Source of the DNA: Ambrosia x helenae
Lineage: Eukaryota; Streptophyta; Magnoliopsida; Asterales; Asteraceae
NCBI GenBank assembly: GCA_030844895.1
Contig: CM061224.1
Span: forward strand, 78,782,127-78,846,126
DNA: 64,000 nucleotides
Direction of reading: 5' to 3'
Below the pieces are notes generated by a model, which searched no databases, had not been told where the DNA came from, and saw nothing but the letters and a program-made list of their open reading frames with translations. Made by a program: the position numbers and the translations under genes. Positions 1 to 12,330 of the stretch are shown here, in pieces. Position 1 is the stretch's first letter; each line of letters starts with the position of its first letter.

Positions 1-1708
1 GCTTAATTATCACAGTAAATAGGGGTTTTAAGAAATTGCAAACCGTAGTCCACCATCTGTTGTTGTATCCAAAGAACCTGTGAGCAGCAGCTTGATGCTG
101 AAACGTATTCTGCTTCACATGTGGATAAGGCAATTGCCGTCTGTTTCTTGCACTGCCAGGTCATGAGCCTGCTCCCCATAAAACTGGCATCCAGCCGTTG
201 TGGATTTGCTGTCCTTGTCACAGCCACCCCAATCTGCATCACTAAAAGCGATTAGGTCAAAATTATCATCAGTAGGGTACCATAGTCCTTTCGACGGACA
301 ACCCTTCAGATATCTATGGATACGTTTGACAGCTGCAAGATGACTCTGTTTCGGCTTCGACTGATAACGTGTATAGAGACATGTGGCAAACATTATATCT
401 GGTCTGGAGGCGGTGAGATACATCAGAGATCTGACGATTGCTCTGTATGTAAATGGATCAGTTAGCTCCTCCTTGGCATAAACTCCAATCTCGTGATTAG
501 GTTGTATTGGCGTATCCATCGGCTTCGAATCATCCATCTGGAATCGGCTCAAGACTTCAGAAACGTATTTCGTCTGGTGAATAAAGATCCCCATTGGTCT
601 TTGTTCCACCTGCAAGCCTAGGAAAAATTGCATCTCTCCCATCGCGCTCATCTCGAACTTTTCCTGCGTAACACGTTCAAATTCTCTGCAAAGAAGTTCG
701 TTAGTAGAACCAAATATAATATCGTCAACATAAATCTAGACTAGAAGCAAGTCATCGCCTGTTCGTTTAGTGAACAGGGTGCAATCTACCAAACCTCGTT
801 TGAATCCTTTGGAAAGAAAATATGTGCTCAGCTCCTCATACCAATGCCTTGGAGCATGGTGCAACCCGTAGAGTGCTTTGTTTAGAACATAGACCTTATC
901 TCGGTGAATAGGATCTTCAAAGCCTGGTGGTTGACCTACGTAAACTTCCTCCTTGACCACACCATAAAGAAACGCACTCTTAACATCCATTTGATACACC
1001 TTAAATTTCTTATAAGATGCAAACGCTAGAAACATTCGGATAGTTTCTAAGCGTGCAACCGGTGCATAAATCTCGTTGTAATCAATTCCTTCAACTTAAT
1101 GAAATCCTTGTACAACCAAACGAGCTTTGTTCCTTACGATCACTCCTCTATCATCCTTCTTGCATTTGAATACCCATTTAGTTCCAATCTTCTTTCGTCC
1201 TGGGGGCAAATCTGTCAGTGTCCATACACCAAGTTTCTGAAACTGTAATAACTCCTCTTGCATAGCCTCTACCCAAGCATCATCCAAAAGAGCGTCCTTG
1301 TAAGTCCGCCGCTCAACCTGCGAAACATAACAAGCAAAAGACCAGTCATTTTGAAAACCTGATTTTTGAATTTTGGCATATAAAGCAAGATTGCCAAGGT
1401 TTTCCGGTGAGTTAGCATTCCTCAGTTGACCTCTCTCCATCACACTGCTACCAGGATCACCATAACCTGCTCGATTGGGTGAATTCGATGTATCCGAGAT
1501 TCTGGATAATCTGGTACTTGGACTCCCGTCTGAATAGTTAAGTTCTCTGCAGAAACCAGATCATTACCCACATTTGATGATTAAGCACCATTTGGATTTG
1601 GGTTCACTGGTGGTGTCATGTAGCATGATCTAAAATAGCTTCACTTGTAACATCATCGTCGTGAACTTCAGATTCTGATGAATTTAGAGTTGTGGAAGCT
1701 TCTTGGAA
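1..1708 (-). pseudogene. pol: S1 pol, 3' part: linker, reverse transcriptase and RNase H remnants
   Basis: Minus-strand fragments encode copia reverse transcriptase (MDVKSAFLYG, then IYVDDIIFGS) and RNase H (FSDADWGG, STCEAEYVSASSCCSQVLWIQ). These domains would copy element RNA to cDNA inside virus-like particles and degrade the RNA strand. An in-frame TAG lies just before the YVDD motif near 737, and there are further frameshifts near 115-242, 1036 and 1096. The acidic linker between integrase and RT (the QEAST region) ends at the gypsy LTR at 1709. About 515 bp of pol present in S2 (27386-27900) is missing at that LTR. The copy is non-functional. Confidence 0.9.
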
Positions 1709-3124
1709 TGTAACATCGCGAATTTCCCCTAATTTTTTTTTGATAAAAAGAATGTATTGTTTTAAACAATATATGTTTTAAATACCTTAAACTAATAATT
1801 ATTTGTATCTCGACACTTTTGTATGTTTTAAAAATATTTCAAGTCACTTTCGGGCTTATATAATCATATTATGAATTTAGAATAATATAGTTTTAGGGAA
1901 ATAATTGCCAAAAATGATTTGTGTGGACCGGGACTCGAACCCGCGTCCACAGCCAACCAACACACAATGACAACCAACTGAGCCAATTATCATCTGTGTA
2001 GTATTTCAGAAGAAAATAAACTTAACACATTCCTTAAATTGATTAGTCAAAGTCTTAGTCAAACAGTCAAAGTCTTAGTCAAATAGTCAATTCATCTTAA
2101 AACCTTACTTTATGGTGTTGACCAATTTTAATGGCTAATTGACTCCAAAACTAGTATAAAAAACCACCTATGACCCATTATACTTTGCACTCTAAATCGA
2201 TTGTTTCAATCCGATTAAACTTTCCCTCATACCTTTCTTCTATAGTCTATTACTTCTACAATTGAAGGTTTGATTATAAGCTCTTGTAATTGGCGAATTG
2301 GAAGCTTGATATTCTTTCTTTTTCGTTTTCTTCAATTTGTACTAGCTACGTTGTTGAGTCTTTGGGATTCGCCTCGCATACATTCACAACACTTAGAGGA
2401 TAATTCACCTTAGCCAATGTGAGTTTACGTAACCATGTTTATGCAATTCTTTATACTTGCAACATTATACTTAAGCAATTCTACATACATGTCTAGTTGT
2501 AAACTTTAATGCCCATGATTTAGACTACAACAACAGTTTCAACGAGTTTCAACATTACATAATCATTAGCTAAGGCCAAGCCGGCGATACTCAATAATAG
2601 ATCTATTGGATTGACAATCCCACCCGGATACGTGTACCTACTACATAGGTAGCGTGGTGATTGTTATTGTTCCAACATATTATTAAGGTGAACCGTGGAT
2701 GACGGGATGGACCTAAACTAGTCGGAGGTTTGATTATGTCGATTCAACATATCATGTTTATTCATGTAGACTTAAACTTACGATAGACATATGAATTGCT
2801 AAACTTTTATACCTAAACTATTTGCTTGACATGGCTTATGTATTCTCACCAACTTCTAGTTGACCCCCCCCCCCCCATTTTTACAACACAACAAGAAATA
2901 ATGATGCATGAAGACTAGAGTATTTACATGAGAAGATAAACTGATGTCTATGCTTGTTTGGTTTTTTTTGTGATGTATTAGATTTCCACTTAAAACTCAT
3001 TATGTATTTTCATTTTTGGATATTTGCACTTTAAATTAATTTCAATTAAAATTTGATTACCATGTGCTACTGTATACTCATTCTTACGTGACACCTCGAT
3101 GTTTCCGCCTCGGTCGGGGTGTTA
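1709..3124 (+). repeat. L1: gypsy-type solo LTR inside S1 pol
   Basis: It begins TGTAACATCGCG and ends at GGTCGGGGTGTTA, lacking only the final CA expected of this LTR type. About 1.4 kb matches the minus-strand solo LTR at 14255-15505 over most of its length: the AGTCAAAGTCTTAGTCAA repeats, the region near 2150-2280 and the 3' end. No internal gypsy sequence remains. Flanks are TGGAA on the left and AATCC on the right, so there is no target-site duplication. A 13-C run lies at about 2865-2877. A tRNA-like module is present at 1911-1985. Confidence 0.82.
1911..1985 (-). other. tRNA-like Pol III promoter module in LTR L1
   Basis: On the minus strand TGGCTCAGTTGG (1974-1985) is a perfect A box and GGTTCGAGTCC (1931-1941) a perfect B box, 32 nt apart, as in tRNA genes. 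The B box sits in a T-arm with stem CGGG/CCCG and a 7-nt loop. A T5 run follows (AAAAA on plus at 1911-1915), a possible Pol III terminator. No acceptor stem pairs, so this is not a functional tRNA gene. It is tRNA-derived or convergent sequence within the LTR. Confidence 0.6.
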
Positions 3125-4117
3125 AATCCGCAATCATTGTTCTCGCCGTTTCTATTAGAGTCCTGTTTTTGCGTTCGGCGACACCGTTCTGTTGTGGGGT
3201 ATATGGAGCACTGTATTTATGATGAATACCTTTGTTTTCACAAAGATCGTCCATCTGTGCATTCTTTAACTCCGTCCCATTATCACTCCTAATTCTGTTG
3301 ATCTTGAGACCATAGATATTTTCCAATCAAGTGAACAGAACTTTCAGATTATTAAATATGTTGCTCTTATGGTGTAAGCACACAACCCATGAAAATCTTG
3401 AAAAGTCATCAGTCACCACAAGACAGTTCAATTCCCCAGCATGACTTTTACGCTTGACCGTCCGAACAGATCCATGTGCAAACGTTCAAGTGGCAATTCA
3501 ACAGAATTGACTTTCTTTGGCTTATGGGATTGCTTGTGCTGCTTACCCTTCTTGCAACTCACACACTTGTCATTTAAGTGAAAATGTTTAACATTTACGC
3601 ATGTGACAAGTTCATTCTTCACCAATTGATTCATCTTTCGTAGGTGAATGTGTCCCATCCTCCTATGCCACATGATTGATTCCTTTTCAGTAGCCTTGGA
3701 GAGAAAACACGTGACTTGTCCTTGTGTAGTCATCGCTTTATACATGTCGAGAATGTACAAGTTGTTCACTCTCGGCGCCTTTAACATCACCCACTCTTTA
3801 GGTAACTCGAATCCCGGCTTGAGTATATAGCAAGATTTGTCATCAAAGTAAACTGAAAACTGCTTGTCACAAATCTGACCGACACTAAGCAGATTGTAAT
3901 CGATTTGCTTCACATAAGATATTTTCTCAAAACTCACTATGCCGTTACTAACACTACCCTCCATAGTAATGTAACCACCCTTGTTTCCAGCAAACGCTAC
4001 ATAACCTCCATTGATATTTCTGATATCGAATAGTAGCGAAAGATCCCCTGTCATGTGACCAGAAGCTCCACTGTCAAAAATCCAAAGACTGCTCATAGGG
4101 CCAGCTGAAGCTCCCTA
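3125..4117 (-). pseudogene. pol: S1 pol, 5' part: protease and integrase
   Basis: The minus strand encodes the aspartic protease (WIFDSGASGHMTGD; DSG catalytic triplet), then the integrase HHCC zinc domain (WHRRMGHIHLRKMN with CVSCKKGKQHK), then the core (MDLFG; RSDNGTELKN; QNGVAERKNRTLIETARTM). The frame breaks near 3428, and the integrase core ends abruptly at LTR L1 right after the catalytic glutamate block. Protease matures the polyprotein and integrase inserts cDNA. Neither could be made intact here. Gag lies directly upstream and the S1 RT remnant lies beyond the LTR. Confidence 0.92.
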
Positions 4118-7100
4118 CACATATCAAGTAAAAAGATTAGTTCTTTCGGGGACCCAAGCCTGCTTGGTCTTGGGTCTTTGAACATTTTGTTTCAAAGATT
4201 CAGATTTTTCACAAACAGTTTGATTTGAATTAATCTTTTTCTGATCAATCAAATCTTTTTCATTGTCTGATTTCACATTTTGTTGCGAAGTTGAAGCACC
4301 TTGAGATCCCTTTGGTGACCAAGATTGTTCAGATCGTTTCAAGATCCGGATTTGAGATTTAGTGGTCTCAACCGGTTTCTTTACTTCGTCTTTGAATGAA
4401 ACTTTCTTGGTTACCTCCTCTGATTTAACAGCAGGTTTAACAGGAACCTTTTTTTGTCAACAGTTGTGTTCACCATTGGTTTCTTAAGAGATTTTTCAGT
4501 AGCTATCCATTTACGACGATCATATGTCATCGGACGATTTTCCCTCTTTTGAAAATATCTGCTTTGATTATAAAAAGGTGCTGGTTGAGGGACAAATAGT
4601 CTTTGTGGATAACAATGATTATCGACTGGACTTTCATATTTCTGCTTCATTTCCACCTCGTGCCTCTTGTGCCTTACGTACGGCAGTGAGCAAGTAAATG
4701 CCCTCTCTCCCCGCACTTAAAACATGCACGGTACTCTTCAAAGTTGTTCTTGGCGTTCGACTTTGCATAAGTTGTGATAGGATATTGATCATTCACACAC
4801 CTTCTTCTTAAACTCTCAGGAGCTGGGTCCTTTGAGTAAGTCGGCTCAAGAAAACTATTCTCCTTATTCTTTGATTTGATGAATTCTGTGACATGAACTT
4901 TGGGTTCTTTAGGAACATCCAAATAAATTCTTTGTAAAACTTCTGGGGGTACATCATTTGTTCGCTCATGCTTTGGGAACCAAATGGTACTCTCCTGCCA
5001 AATCTTTTCAATCTTTGAATAATTGGTGAATTTAATTGGATATTCCTCGTCAGACATAATATTATCAGATCCAATCATCGGATAGAAAATCTTGATGGGT
5101 TTGTCACAAGATTCATTTTTCTTTTCAACAGGCTTAACTGATTGATTCTTTCTATGAGCGTTAGCCATAAGATGAACAATCTGAGATGGTGAAACAGGTT
5201 CGTTAGTGATTATGTGATTTTCATCAGGAATATCCCACACCTTTTCAGGAACCTTCTCAGGTTGTTCATCCTCAGAATCAGAATCATCATTTACAGCAAC
5301 TACGCCTTCATCATTTCCCAATACAGGTCTAACATCAGAATTAGGGTCTCCCACACTAGAGGTGTTTGACTCGTCATCCGATGTAGAGTCAGATTTAACT
5401 GAGCTCTCCGGTGCTATTGAGTGCAAATTATGGTTTTCAAACAACACCTGAGCTGGGACAGCTTTGTAGTTGGCACTACTAGACTGTGAAAGCTCTTCTA
5501 TTATATGATCAACAACATAAACAATATGCTTATAACTCTCAAGTTTCTTGTTCACATTTTCTGCAAAGCACTTGATGGTGGCCATTTCAAGTTTTGTGTT
5601 TTCTAAATCATTGATATAATTATTTATGGTCATTTGTTTCAAAGATAAAGTCCTTTTCAGTTCTGAAACATCTTTCTTATAACCATCAAGTACTCTGTTA
5701 AACTCTTTTGCTTCTTTTTGATAGGATTGACAGTTGATTTTAGCACTCTCAAGCTGAACCTTGAGTTGCTTATTCTCCTCTGTCAATTTATCACAAGCAT
5801 CACAATGTTTAACACAAGTTGAATTTGAATTTGAAGTAGATTCGGTACTTACCTGTTTTGGAGGTTCTGTCATGGCCATCAATGCAAAGTGTGCTTCCTT
5901 CTCAGCCAAAAACTTTGACTAATCAATCCTGGTACAAGCATCATCCACTATGCATGATTTTCGGGTCATCAAAAAGTCAGCTTCAGCAAGCAATTGATCA
6001 ATATCATCATCTAGTGAATTAACACTAGATTCAGAATCAGACTCACTCTCCTCATCAGAATAAGCTGAATCATACTGCTCTGGCACTTCAAGTTTCTTGT
6101 TCACTTTTTCTTCAAAGCACTTGATGGTGGCCATTTCAAGTTTTGTGTTTTCTAAATCATTGATATAACTATTTATGGCCATTTGTTTCAAAGAAAAAGT
6201 CCTTTTCAGTTCTGAAACATCTTTCTTATAACCATCAAGTACTCTATTAAACTCTTTTGCTTCTTTTTGATAGGATTGACAGTTGATTTTAGCACTCTCA
6301 AGCTGAACCTTGAGTTGCTTATTCTCCTCTGTCAATTTATCACAAGCATCACAATGTTTAACACAAGTTGAATTTGAATTTGAAGTAGATTCGGTACTTA
6401 CCTGTTTTGGAGGTTCTGTCATGGCCATCAATGCAAAGTGTGCTTCCTTCCCAGCGAAAAACTTTGACTAATCAATCCTGGTACAAGCATCATCCACTAT
6501 GCATGATTTTCGGGTCATCAAAAAGTCAGCTTCAGCAAGCAATTGGTCAATATCATCATCCAGTGAATTAACACTAGATTCAGAATCAGACTCACTCTCC
6601 TCATCAGAATAAGCTGAATCATACTGCTCTAGCACTTCAAGTTTCTTGTTCACTTTTTCTTCAAAGCACTTGATGGTGGCCATTTCAAGTTTTGTGTTTT
6701 CTAAATCATTGATATAACTATTTATGGCCATTTGTTTCAAAGAAAAAGTCCTTTTCAGTTCTGAAACATCTTTCTTATAACCATCAAGTACTCTGTTAAA
6801 CTCTTTTGCTTCTTTTTGATAGGATTGACAGTTGATTTAAGCACTCTCAAGCTGAACGTTGAGTTGCTTATTCTCCTCTGTCAATTTATCACAAGCATCA
6901 CAATGTTTAACACAAGTTGAATTTGAATTTGAAATAGATTCGGTACTTACCTATTTTGGAGGTTCTGTCATGGCCATCAATGCAAAGTGTGCTTCCTTCC
7001 CAGCGAAAAACTTTGACTAATCAATCCTGGTACAAGCATCATCCACTATGCATGATTTTCGGGTCATCAAAAAGTCAGCTTCAGCAAGCAATTGGTCAAT

Positions 7101-9762
7101 ATCATCATCCAGTGAATTAACACTAGATTCAGAATCAGACTCACTCTCCTCATCAGAATAAGCTGAATCATACTGCTCTGGCACTTCAAGTTTCTTGTTC
7201 ACTTTTTCTGCAAAGCACTTGATGGTGGCCATTTCAAGTTTTGTGTTTTCTAAATCATTGATATAACTATTTATGGCCATTTGTTTCAAAGATAAAGTCC
7301 TTTTCAGTTCTGAAACATCTTTCTTATAACCATCAAGTACTCTGTTAAACTCTTTTGCTTCTTTTTGATAGGATTGACAGTTGATTTTAGCACTCTCAAG
7401 CTGAACCTTGAGTTGCTTATTCTCCTCTGTCAATTTATCACAAGCATCACAATGTTTAACACAAGTTGAATTTGAGTTTGAAGTAGATTCGGTACTTACC
7501 TGTTTTGGAGGTTCTGTCATGGCCATCAATGCAAAGTGTGCTTCCTTCCCAGCGAAAAACTTTGACTAATCAATCCTGGTACAAGCATCATCCACTATGC
7601 ATGATTTTCGGGTCATCAAAAAGTCAGCTTCAGCAAGCAATTGGTCAATATCATCATCTAGTGAATTAACACTAGATTCAGAATCAGACTCACTCTCCTC
7701 ATCAGAATAAGCTGAATCATACTGCTCTGGCACTTCAGTAACAGAGTCAAGAATCAAACCAGACTTCTCCTCTGTACACTCGTCACTCTCTTCATTCAAC
7801 ACCTCGATTCTCACCTCAGATATCTTTTCAGTCACCAATTCATTTTCAACCTCTACCGGCTCATCCAAATTCATCTGCTGTGCAACAAAAGCCACATTCC
7901 CAGTTGTAATCTCCTCAACACCCAACTGCATCCCTGTCCAATCAAACCCCTCGTCTCTCTGTATCACCAAAGCTTGGTTTTGATTATCTGTTTGGGTTTG
8001 TGTGTTTGGTGTAGAAATAGGAATGATTGTTCGGTTTGGATTTTGTGGTGTTTGGTTTTGGTTCTGATTTTGTGTTATGTTTTGTCTAGCGGTGTTATTT
8101 TGTTGGGTATTTTTGTCGGTTTTGATAGGTATTTTGTGGTTGAAAACTTGAAATATTAGGGCTTTGGTAAGATACCTAGTTTTGGGTTTGACGATTTTGG
8201 TAGTTGGTGTTGAAAGGATTTCTATTCCCCTGCTGTGCTGGCTGTGTGCACTCTCGTTTAAAATGACATTTCCCACCACAATTGAAACAAGTCACTTTGG
8301 CTTTGTTAAAGCCATATGTGGTGTTCGGGGAAGTAGAAAGATCAGTTCTTCTGGTCTTCTCGATGAATTCAGTAGATCTTCTCATAACACTCGCAAATGC
8401 CCATTGGATATCAATGAGCTCCATCTCTTCCTTATCGATCTGTGCGTAGTCTTCACTTGTCAAATTGTTGTTCCCAATTTGACTCGCAACCAAACCGTTG
8501 TAAGAAGCTACCATAGCTGACACCAATGCTACATGTTGCTGTGCAATCTCAACAGTACCATTGTTTAAGTTCGATGTCGCCAGCACAATCGGGCTCTGAT
8601 TTGTTTGAGTTTGGTTGATTTGCATCGCATTCATTTGACGGATGTATGTTTGTTGTTGAGGTTGGATTAGATTAGCAGAATAAAAAGCTGCTTGTTGCAT
8701 GGGTGAGAATGGTGGGATATAAGTTGTAGTAGGATATGATGGTGGAGTATATGATGAAGTTTGAGCAAGATAATTGATAGGTGTTTTGGTTGGTTCAACA
8801 TGGTTAGAAACGCACGCGATGTGTGGAGCAACATTTGAACTAGAACTTGAACTAGAAAGAGAAGAAGATGTACCACCATGATACAATTCTGGATTCTGAG
8901 GAATTTGTGCTCTTTTCACCTTCCTCTTTTCTTCTATCTCCTTATTCTCTAGTTTCTGAATAAACTAGTTAATGGTCCAATATTGATACGCATCCTTTTC
9001 CTTCAATACCTCTATATGCTGATTCCAGTATGGTGGCAACGCATTGGCAAACTTGTCCACCAACTCTGACATAGGTGTGCTTATCTCATAGCTTGAAAGC
9101 TCAGTGAGTAAATAACAATACCTTGAAAACTCTTTTCGAAGTTCCTCTATCATCAACTTCCTCGTCTTCTCATTTCCATCATGCCCATTCTTTAACTTGT
9201 CCCACAACTGTTTAGATGTTGTGCAAGACCCAAACTGATGTAACAGATCAGTATTGATGGCCTGGGACAGTTGAGAAAACGCCTTCTTCTCGATAGCAAA
9301 TTTCTTCTTTTCATCATCTGCAAGATTTTCCAACGGAATTGGCTCACCCATGTTCTCCAATAGTGGAGCAACATAGCCCATTGCAATCATCTACCAAGCT
9401 TACGTTCCCTCTAATCCCATTCCCTCAAGATGTATCTTGAATTTGGTCTTCCAAGTGTTGTAATCGACCATCTCCATAAGCTTTGGTGGACGGCTTCCAC
9501 TCCCCGAAGACAAGTCTTGAATAAGAGTTAAAATAGCATTTGTAGTCTGAGAGTGTACAGCTGCTACTGCTACTCCCCAATAATCAGCCGTCGGTTGTGG
9601 TTGTGGTTGTGCAACATGTTGGGGAATAGTACTAGTCATCGCCATGTAATTAATCGGTTGCGATGGTTGACTAGACTTTTGAGCAGCTACCGACCAAGGA
9701 TCCATGGTTGTCTGCTGTTGTGGTGTCATGTTAGGTCGTGGTGTAATAGGAAAGTTCCACAT
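4118..9762 (-). pseudogene. gag: S1 gag, very long, two zinc knuckles, internally amplified
   Basis: Gag forms the virus-like particle and binds element RNA. The start is taken as the ATG at 9760-9762 (MWNFPITPRP), matching S2. In order it has a copia gag domain (LSQAINTDLLHQF, TSKQLWDKL), a Q/N/P-rich stretch, CCHC knuckle 1 (CFNCGGKCHFKREC, about 8245-8290), an acidic serine-rich stretch (SDEESESDSESS), a coiled coil (LTEENKQLKVQLESAK) and knuckle 2 (CFKCGERGHLLAHC, about 4683-4724). It then has a basic tail ending KQAWVP. Stops occur near 9397 and 8962 and in every tandem unit (ID-stop-SKFF). One base is missing just before the family's gag stop, so the frame runs on to a TGA near 4124. 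Confidence 0.9.
5541..7736 (-). repeat. Four tandem copies of a 549-bp gag unit
   Basis: The junction text CACTTCA recurs at 6084, 6633, 7182 and 7731, an exact 549-bp period. Each unit covers the VPEQYDSAYSDEE stretch through the coiled coil to EKVNKKLE. S2 and S4 carry the unit once. All junctions between complete copies contain the same in-frame TAG before SKFF, so the stop arose before the amplification. The period equals 183 codons, so the amplification itself keeps the reading frame. Copies differ by only a few bases, so the event is recent relative to the decay of S1. Confidence 0.95.
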
Positions 9763-10377
9763 ATCAATCTGAAAATGATCAAACACGAAAAGATTAGAAA
9801 AATTTTATAACATATTCTACGTTTGACCCTTTGATATGATCGTGTGGTCGAATGTACAAAATAATTCACGTTCGACCGTTTGTCAAGGTTCGAATGTAGA
9901 AAATAACCAACTCAAATCACTTTAGACCGTTTACACCCACTTTCGACCACTCGATTGGTCGAATGTACCTAATATGGTCGAATGAACAAATAAACATTGA
10001 TAAGCTCTAGATTCGACCAACTAACACTCCACGTTCGACTAAATAAACCTTGGTTCGACCAAATAACACACTCTTTCGACCAGTCTCCCTAGGTTCGACC
10101 CTGCATGATTCAAAAATGGTTATTCTTTGAAAATCAGTTAATTTTGATAAAATTTTTCAAAAGTTGATGAAATATGATGATTCTAATCAGGTTTTGCCTC
10201 AGATTTGATTTGGAACAAGTTTAACAAAGAGAATTATGAGTTTTATCCATGAAAACAAGTTCAAATCAATCAATTTATCACCAAAATCAGTTTATCAATG
10301 AAAAACAGAAAGTTTTGATCAAAATAGGGTCCAAATCAGCTGTAATATTATCAAATTATAGTTGTTTGATCCATATG
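9763..10377 (-). promoter_or_regulatory. S1 5' leader with dispersed TTCGACC/GGTCGAA motifs
   Basis: This untranslated leader lies between the PBS and the gag start. Roughly a dozen copies of a short motif, GGTCGAA(T/C) or its complement TTCGACC, occur between about 9850 and 10105. The same motif recurs in S1-S4 LTRs, in the S2 and S4 leaders and upstream of ORF3. Its role is unknown. I infer a regulatory or RNA-structural function because it is concentrated in non-coding control regions and depleted in coding parts. Confidence 0.65.
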
Positions 10378-10389
10378 GCTCTGATACCA
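10378..10389 (-). other. S1 primer-binding site (initiator Met tRNA)
   Basis: The minus strand reads TGGTATCAGAGC, complementary to the 3' end of plant initiator methionine tRNA. It lies 3 nt from the LTR end. This is the start point for minus-strand cDNA synthesis. Confidence 0.93.
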
Positions 10390-10392
10390 CTT

Positions 10393-10930
10393 TGTAGAAG
10401 GATCGATTTGACAAAAACTATTGGTTTGATCAAACAAGTCTACTAATTCAAATGCGGAATCCCTGAATCAGTTACAAAATGATAATAATATCAACAAAAC
10501 ATGGAAATCATCATTAAAGCTTTCATTTCATTAAATAACACATTCAAGTACACGTTAAAAAGATGTTTATAATGATTAAATGACGTGTACAGACTTGACA
10601 CAAAACCCTAGGGAGAACACAAACTGGAGGGAAAACAAAAATGTCAAAAGTTACATTGCAAAAATGAACTTGACCTTATATAGGCCTGCACATTCGCCCA
10701 TTTGGGTTGGTCGAATGTGCAGGTTCGAACAAACAAGGTGGTCGAACCAAGCTATACATTAAATTCTATACTACCTTCGACCTCCTGTTCTCCTTCGACC
10801 CTTTATATCTTCCTTCGACCGTTCAGTAAACCACATTTGACCGTGGAGAAACACCTTCGACCAAACGACTGAGAACAAAAACATATGTTAAATGCAATCC
10901 AAAGCATTAGTCGCACAATATGCATCTACA
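10393..10930 (-). repeat. S1 5' LTR (538 bp)
   Basis: The ends are TGTAG...CTACA, an inverted repeat. On the minus strand it starts TGTAGATGCATATTGTGCGA, similar to the S2 LTR. A GGGCGAATG motif precedes a TATA box (CCTATATAAGG; plus 10675-10685). The U3 part holds many TTCGACC-type motifs (10715-10865). The flank at 10931 is copia B coding sequence. Confidence 0.92.
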
Positions 10931-12330
10931 ATGTGTTTTATAATGGAAGACTTAAAAATTTTTAGCAGTGATGACTTGGAAGAAATGGACATTTTACACC
11001 AACTGGCCATTAAATGTAGAGCCAACAACAAATGCCTTCCATTCCAGCTGCACATCAACCTCCATAAACTCAACAACCCTCGCAACAAAGTCTTTTTACT
11101 TTAGGGTATGTTGACTGGAGCAATCTTCCTTTTGACACATCTGAATGCAATCCTAATGTAGACAACAAAACGTTTGACTTAATGGCATTTGAGGGTTGCA
11201 CCCCCAAATCTGCCTTATCTCAGGTATCAAAAGAATCTTTGACAAAACTTTGATCAACTTCATGCAAAGAATCATTTGCTCTCTTATGAGAGACCAGTGT
11301 GCATCTACAAGGCAAAGCCAATGACTCTGAAAGAAAAAATATACTCAAATGAAATGTGATTTAGAAAGAAAACTTGCTGCAAAATCAAAGGAAAATTCTA
11401 AATTAGCAAATAATGCTATTGAAATCCAAGCACAAATTAAAATCATGATAGAAGACCTAGGAAATGTCAGAAAAGAGCTTGCTGACACCAAGATTGTTTG
11501 CGAAAAGTGGGTTGAGTCATGTAGAGGATACCATATGCTGCTTAACAAACAAACTTCATCAAATGTTAAGTTTGGCATAGTGTACAATCATACTAAAACT
11601 CCAACTGATTTTACTCCCAAAACTACTGATGATGGGAGTAGAATAGTTCAAAATCAAACTTCTGATATGAAAGAATGCACATCATTTCATCAGAACTTTC
11701 TCAAAATTGAAAAAGAAAGTTCCACATAAGTACTGAACAAAACTGACATTAAGCCATCAGTAGTTTCATCTACATCGGGATTTAAGAACTTGAAAACTAC
11801 TGATGACCTAAATCAAACCAAAACTGTCATTAATTTGCCTTTCACGCCTCAAAATGAAAAGGAGAAGGCAAAAGAATGTGAAATTTGTGGTCTGTTTAAC
11901 CACAAAACAAAATTTTGTTGATATAGAAAAGGAAATTAGTATAACAAGAAGATTTCACAACTGGTTGTGGGAAAACAACTCAAACATGACTTTGAAGAGA
12001 ATTTCTTTCCCAACAAACAACTACCAAGAAACACCTTTTCTCATAAAAAGATTAAATCTCAACAAAAGTCTTTTCCTCAAAATTCCTTATCAGTAGTTAG
12101 ACCTACATCATCAGCAGTTTCACAAACTGCTGAGATTAAAGATCTCATGAATATGGTAAAACTACTGATGACCAAAGTTGATGGTAGTCCTAAGGATACC
12201 ACCATTGCTCTTAAAGATAAATCCATTGCCAAAAAGACATGGATTCCTCAAATTGGTCAAGAACAAACTGTTCCTGTTCTCAAGAGCAAACCCAAAGCCA
12301 AATTGGCTTGGGTTCCTAAATCTAACTAAT
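10931..12330 (+). pseudogene. gag: B gag, C-terminal part
   Basis: It opens inside gag coding sequence (FSSDDLEEMDILHQLAIKC, a copia gag signature upstream of the knuckle). A coiled-coil stretch follows (DLERKLAAKSKENSKLANNA). One CCHC knuckle CEICGLFNHKTKFC lies at about 11877-11921, followed directly by TGA. The tail ends KAKLAWVPKSN and TAA, the same WVPxxN-stop junction seen in the Sirevirus-like copies. Stops and frameshifts near 11104, 11200, 11730 and 11922 show decay. The N-terminal half lies beyond S1, outside the window. Confidence 0.82.

Larger units (their letters stand above)
1..10930 (-). mobile_element. S1: decayed Sirevirus-like Ty1/copia element, 3' end outside window
   Basis: Read on the minus strand the order is 5' LTR (10393-10930), PBS, motif-rich leader, gag, protease, integrase, RT and RNase H. 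This is the Ty1/copia order, and the element runs off the window before its 3' end. It matches S2, S3 and S4 throughout. Many stops and frameshifts, four tandem 549-bp units in gag and an embedded gypsy LTR show that it is dead. Its LTR abuts copia B gag coding sequence at 10931, so S1 inserted into B. The Sirevirus assignment rests on RT/RNase H motifs and overall layout and is an inference. Confidence 0.9.

Noticed and set aside
1911..1985. A functional tRNA gene
   Set aside because: A and B boxes and a T-arm are present, but no acceptor stem or credible anticodon arm forms.
2865..2877. C13 run in L1 and the G run at 14504-14513 in L2
   Set aside because: Homologous homopolymer in the same LTR position; length is unreliable in assemblies and has no evident meaning.
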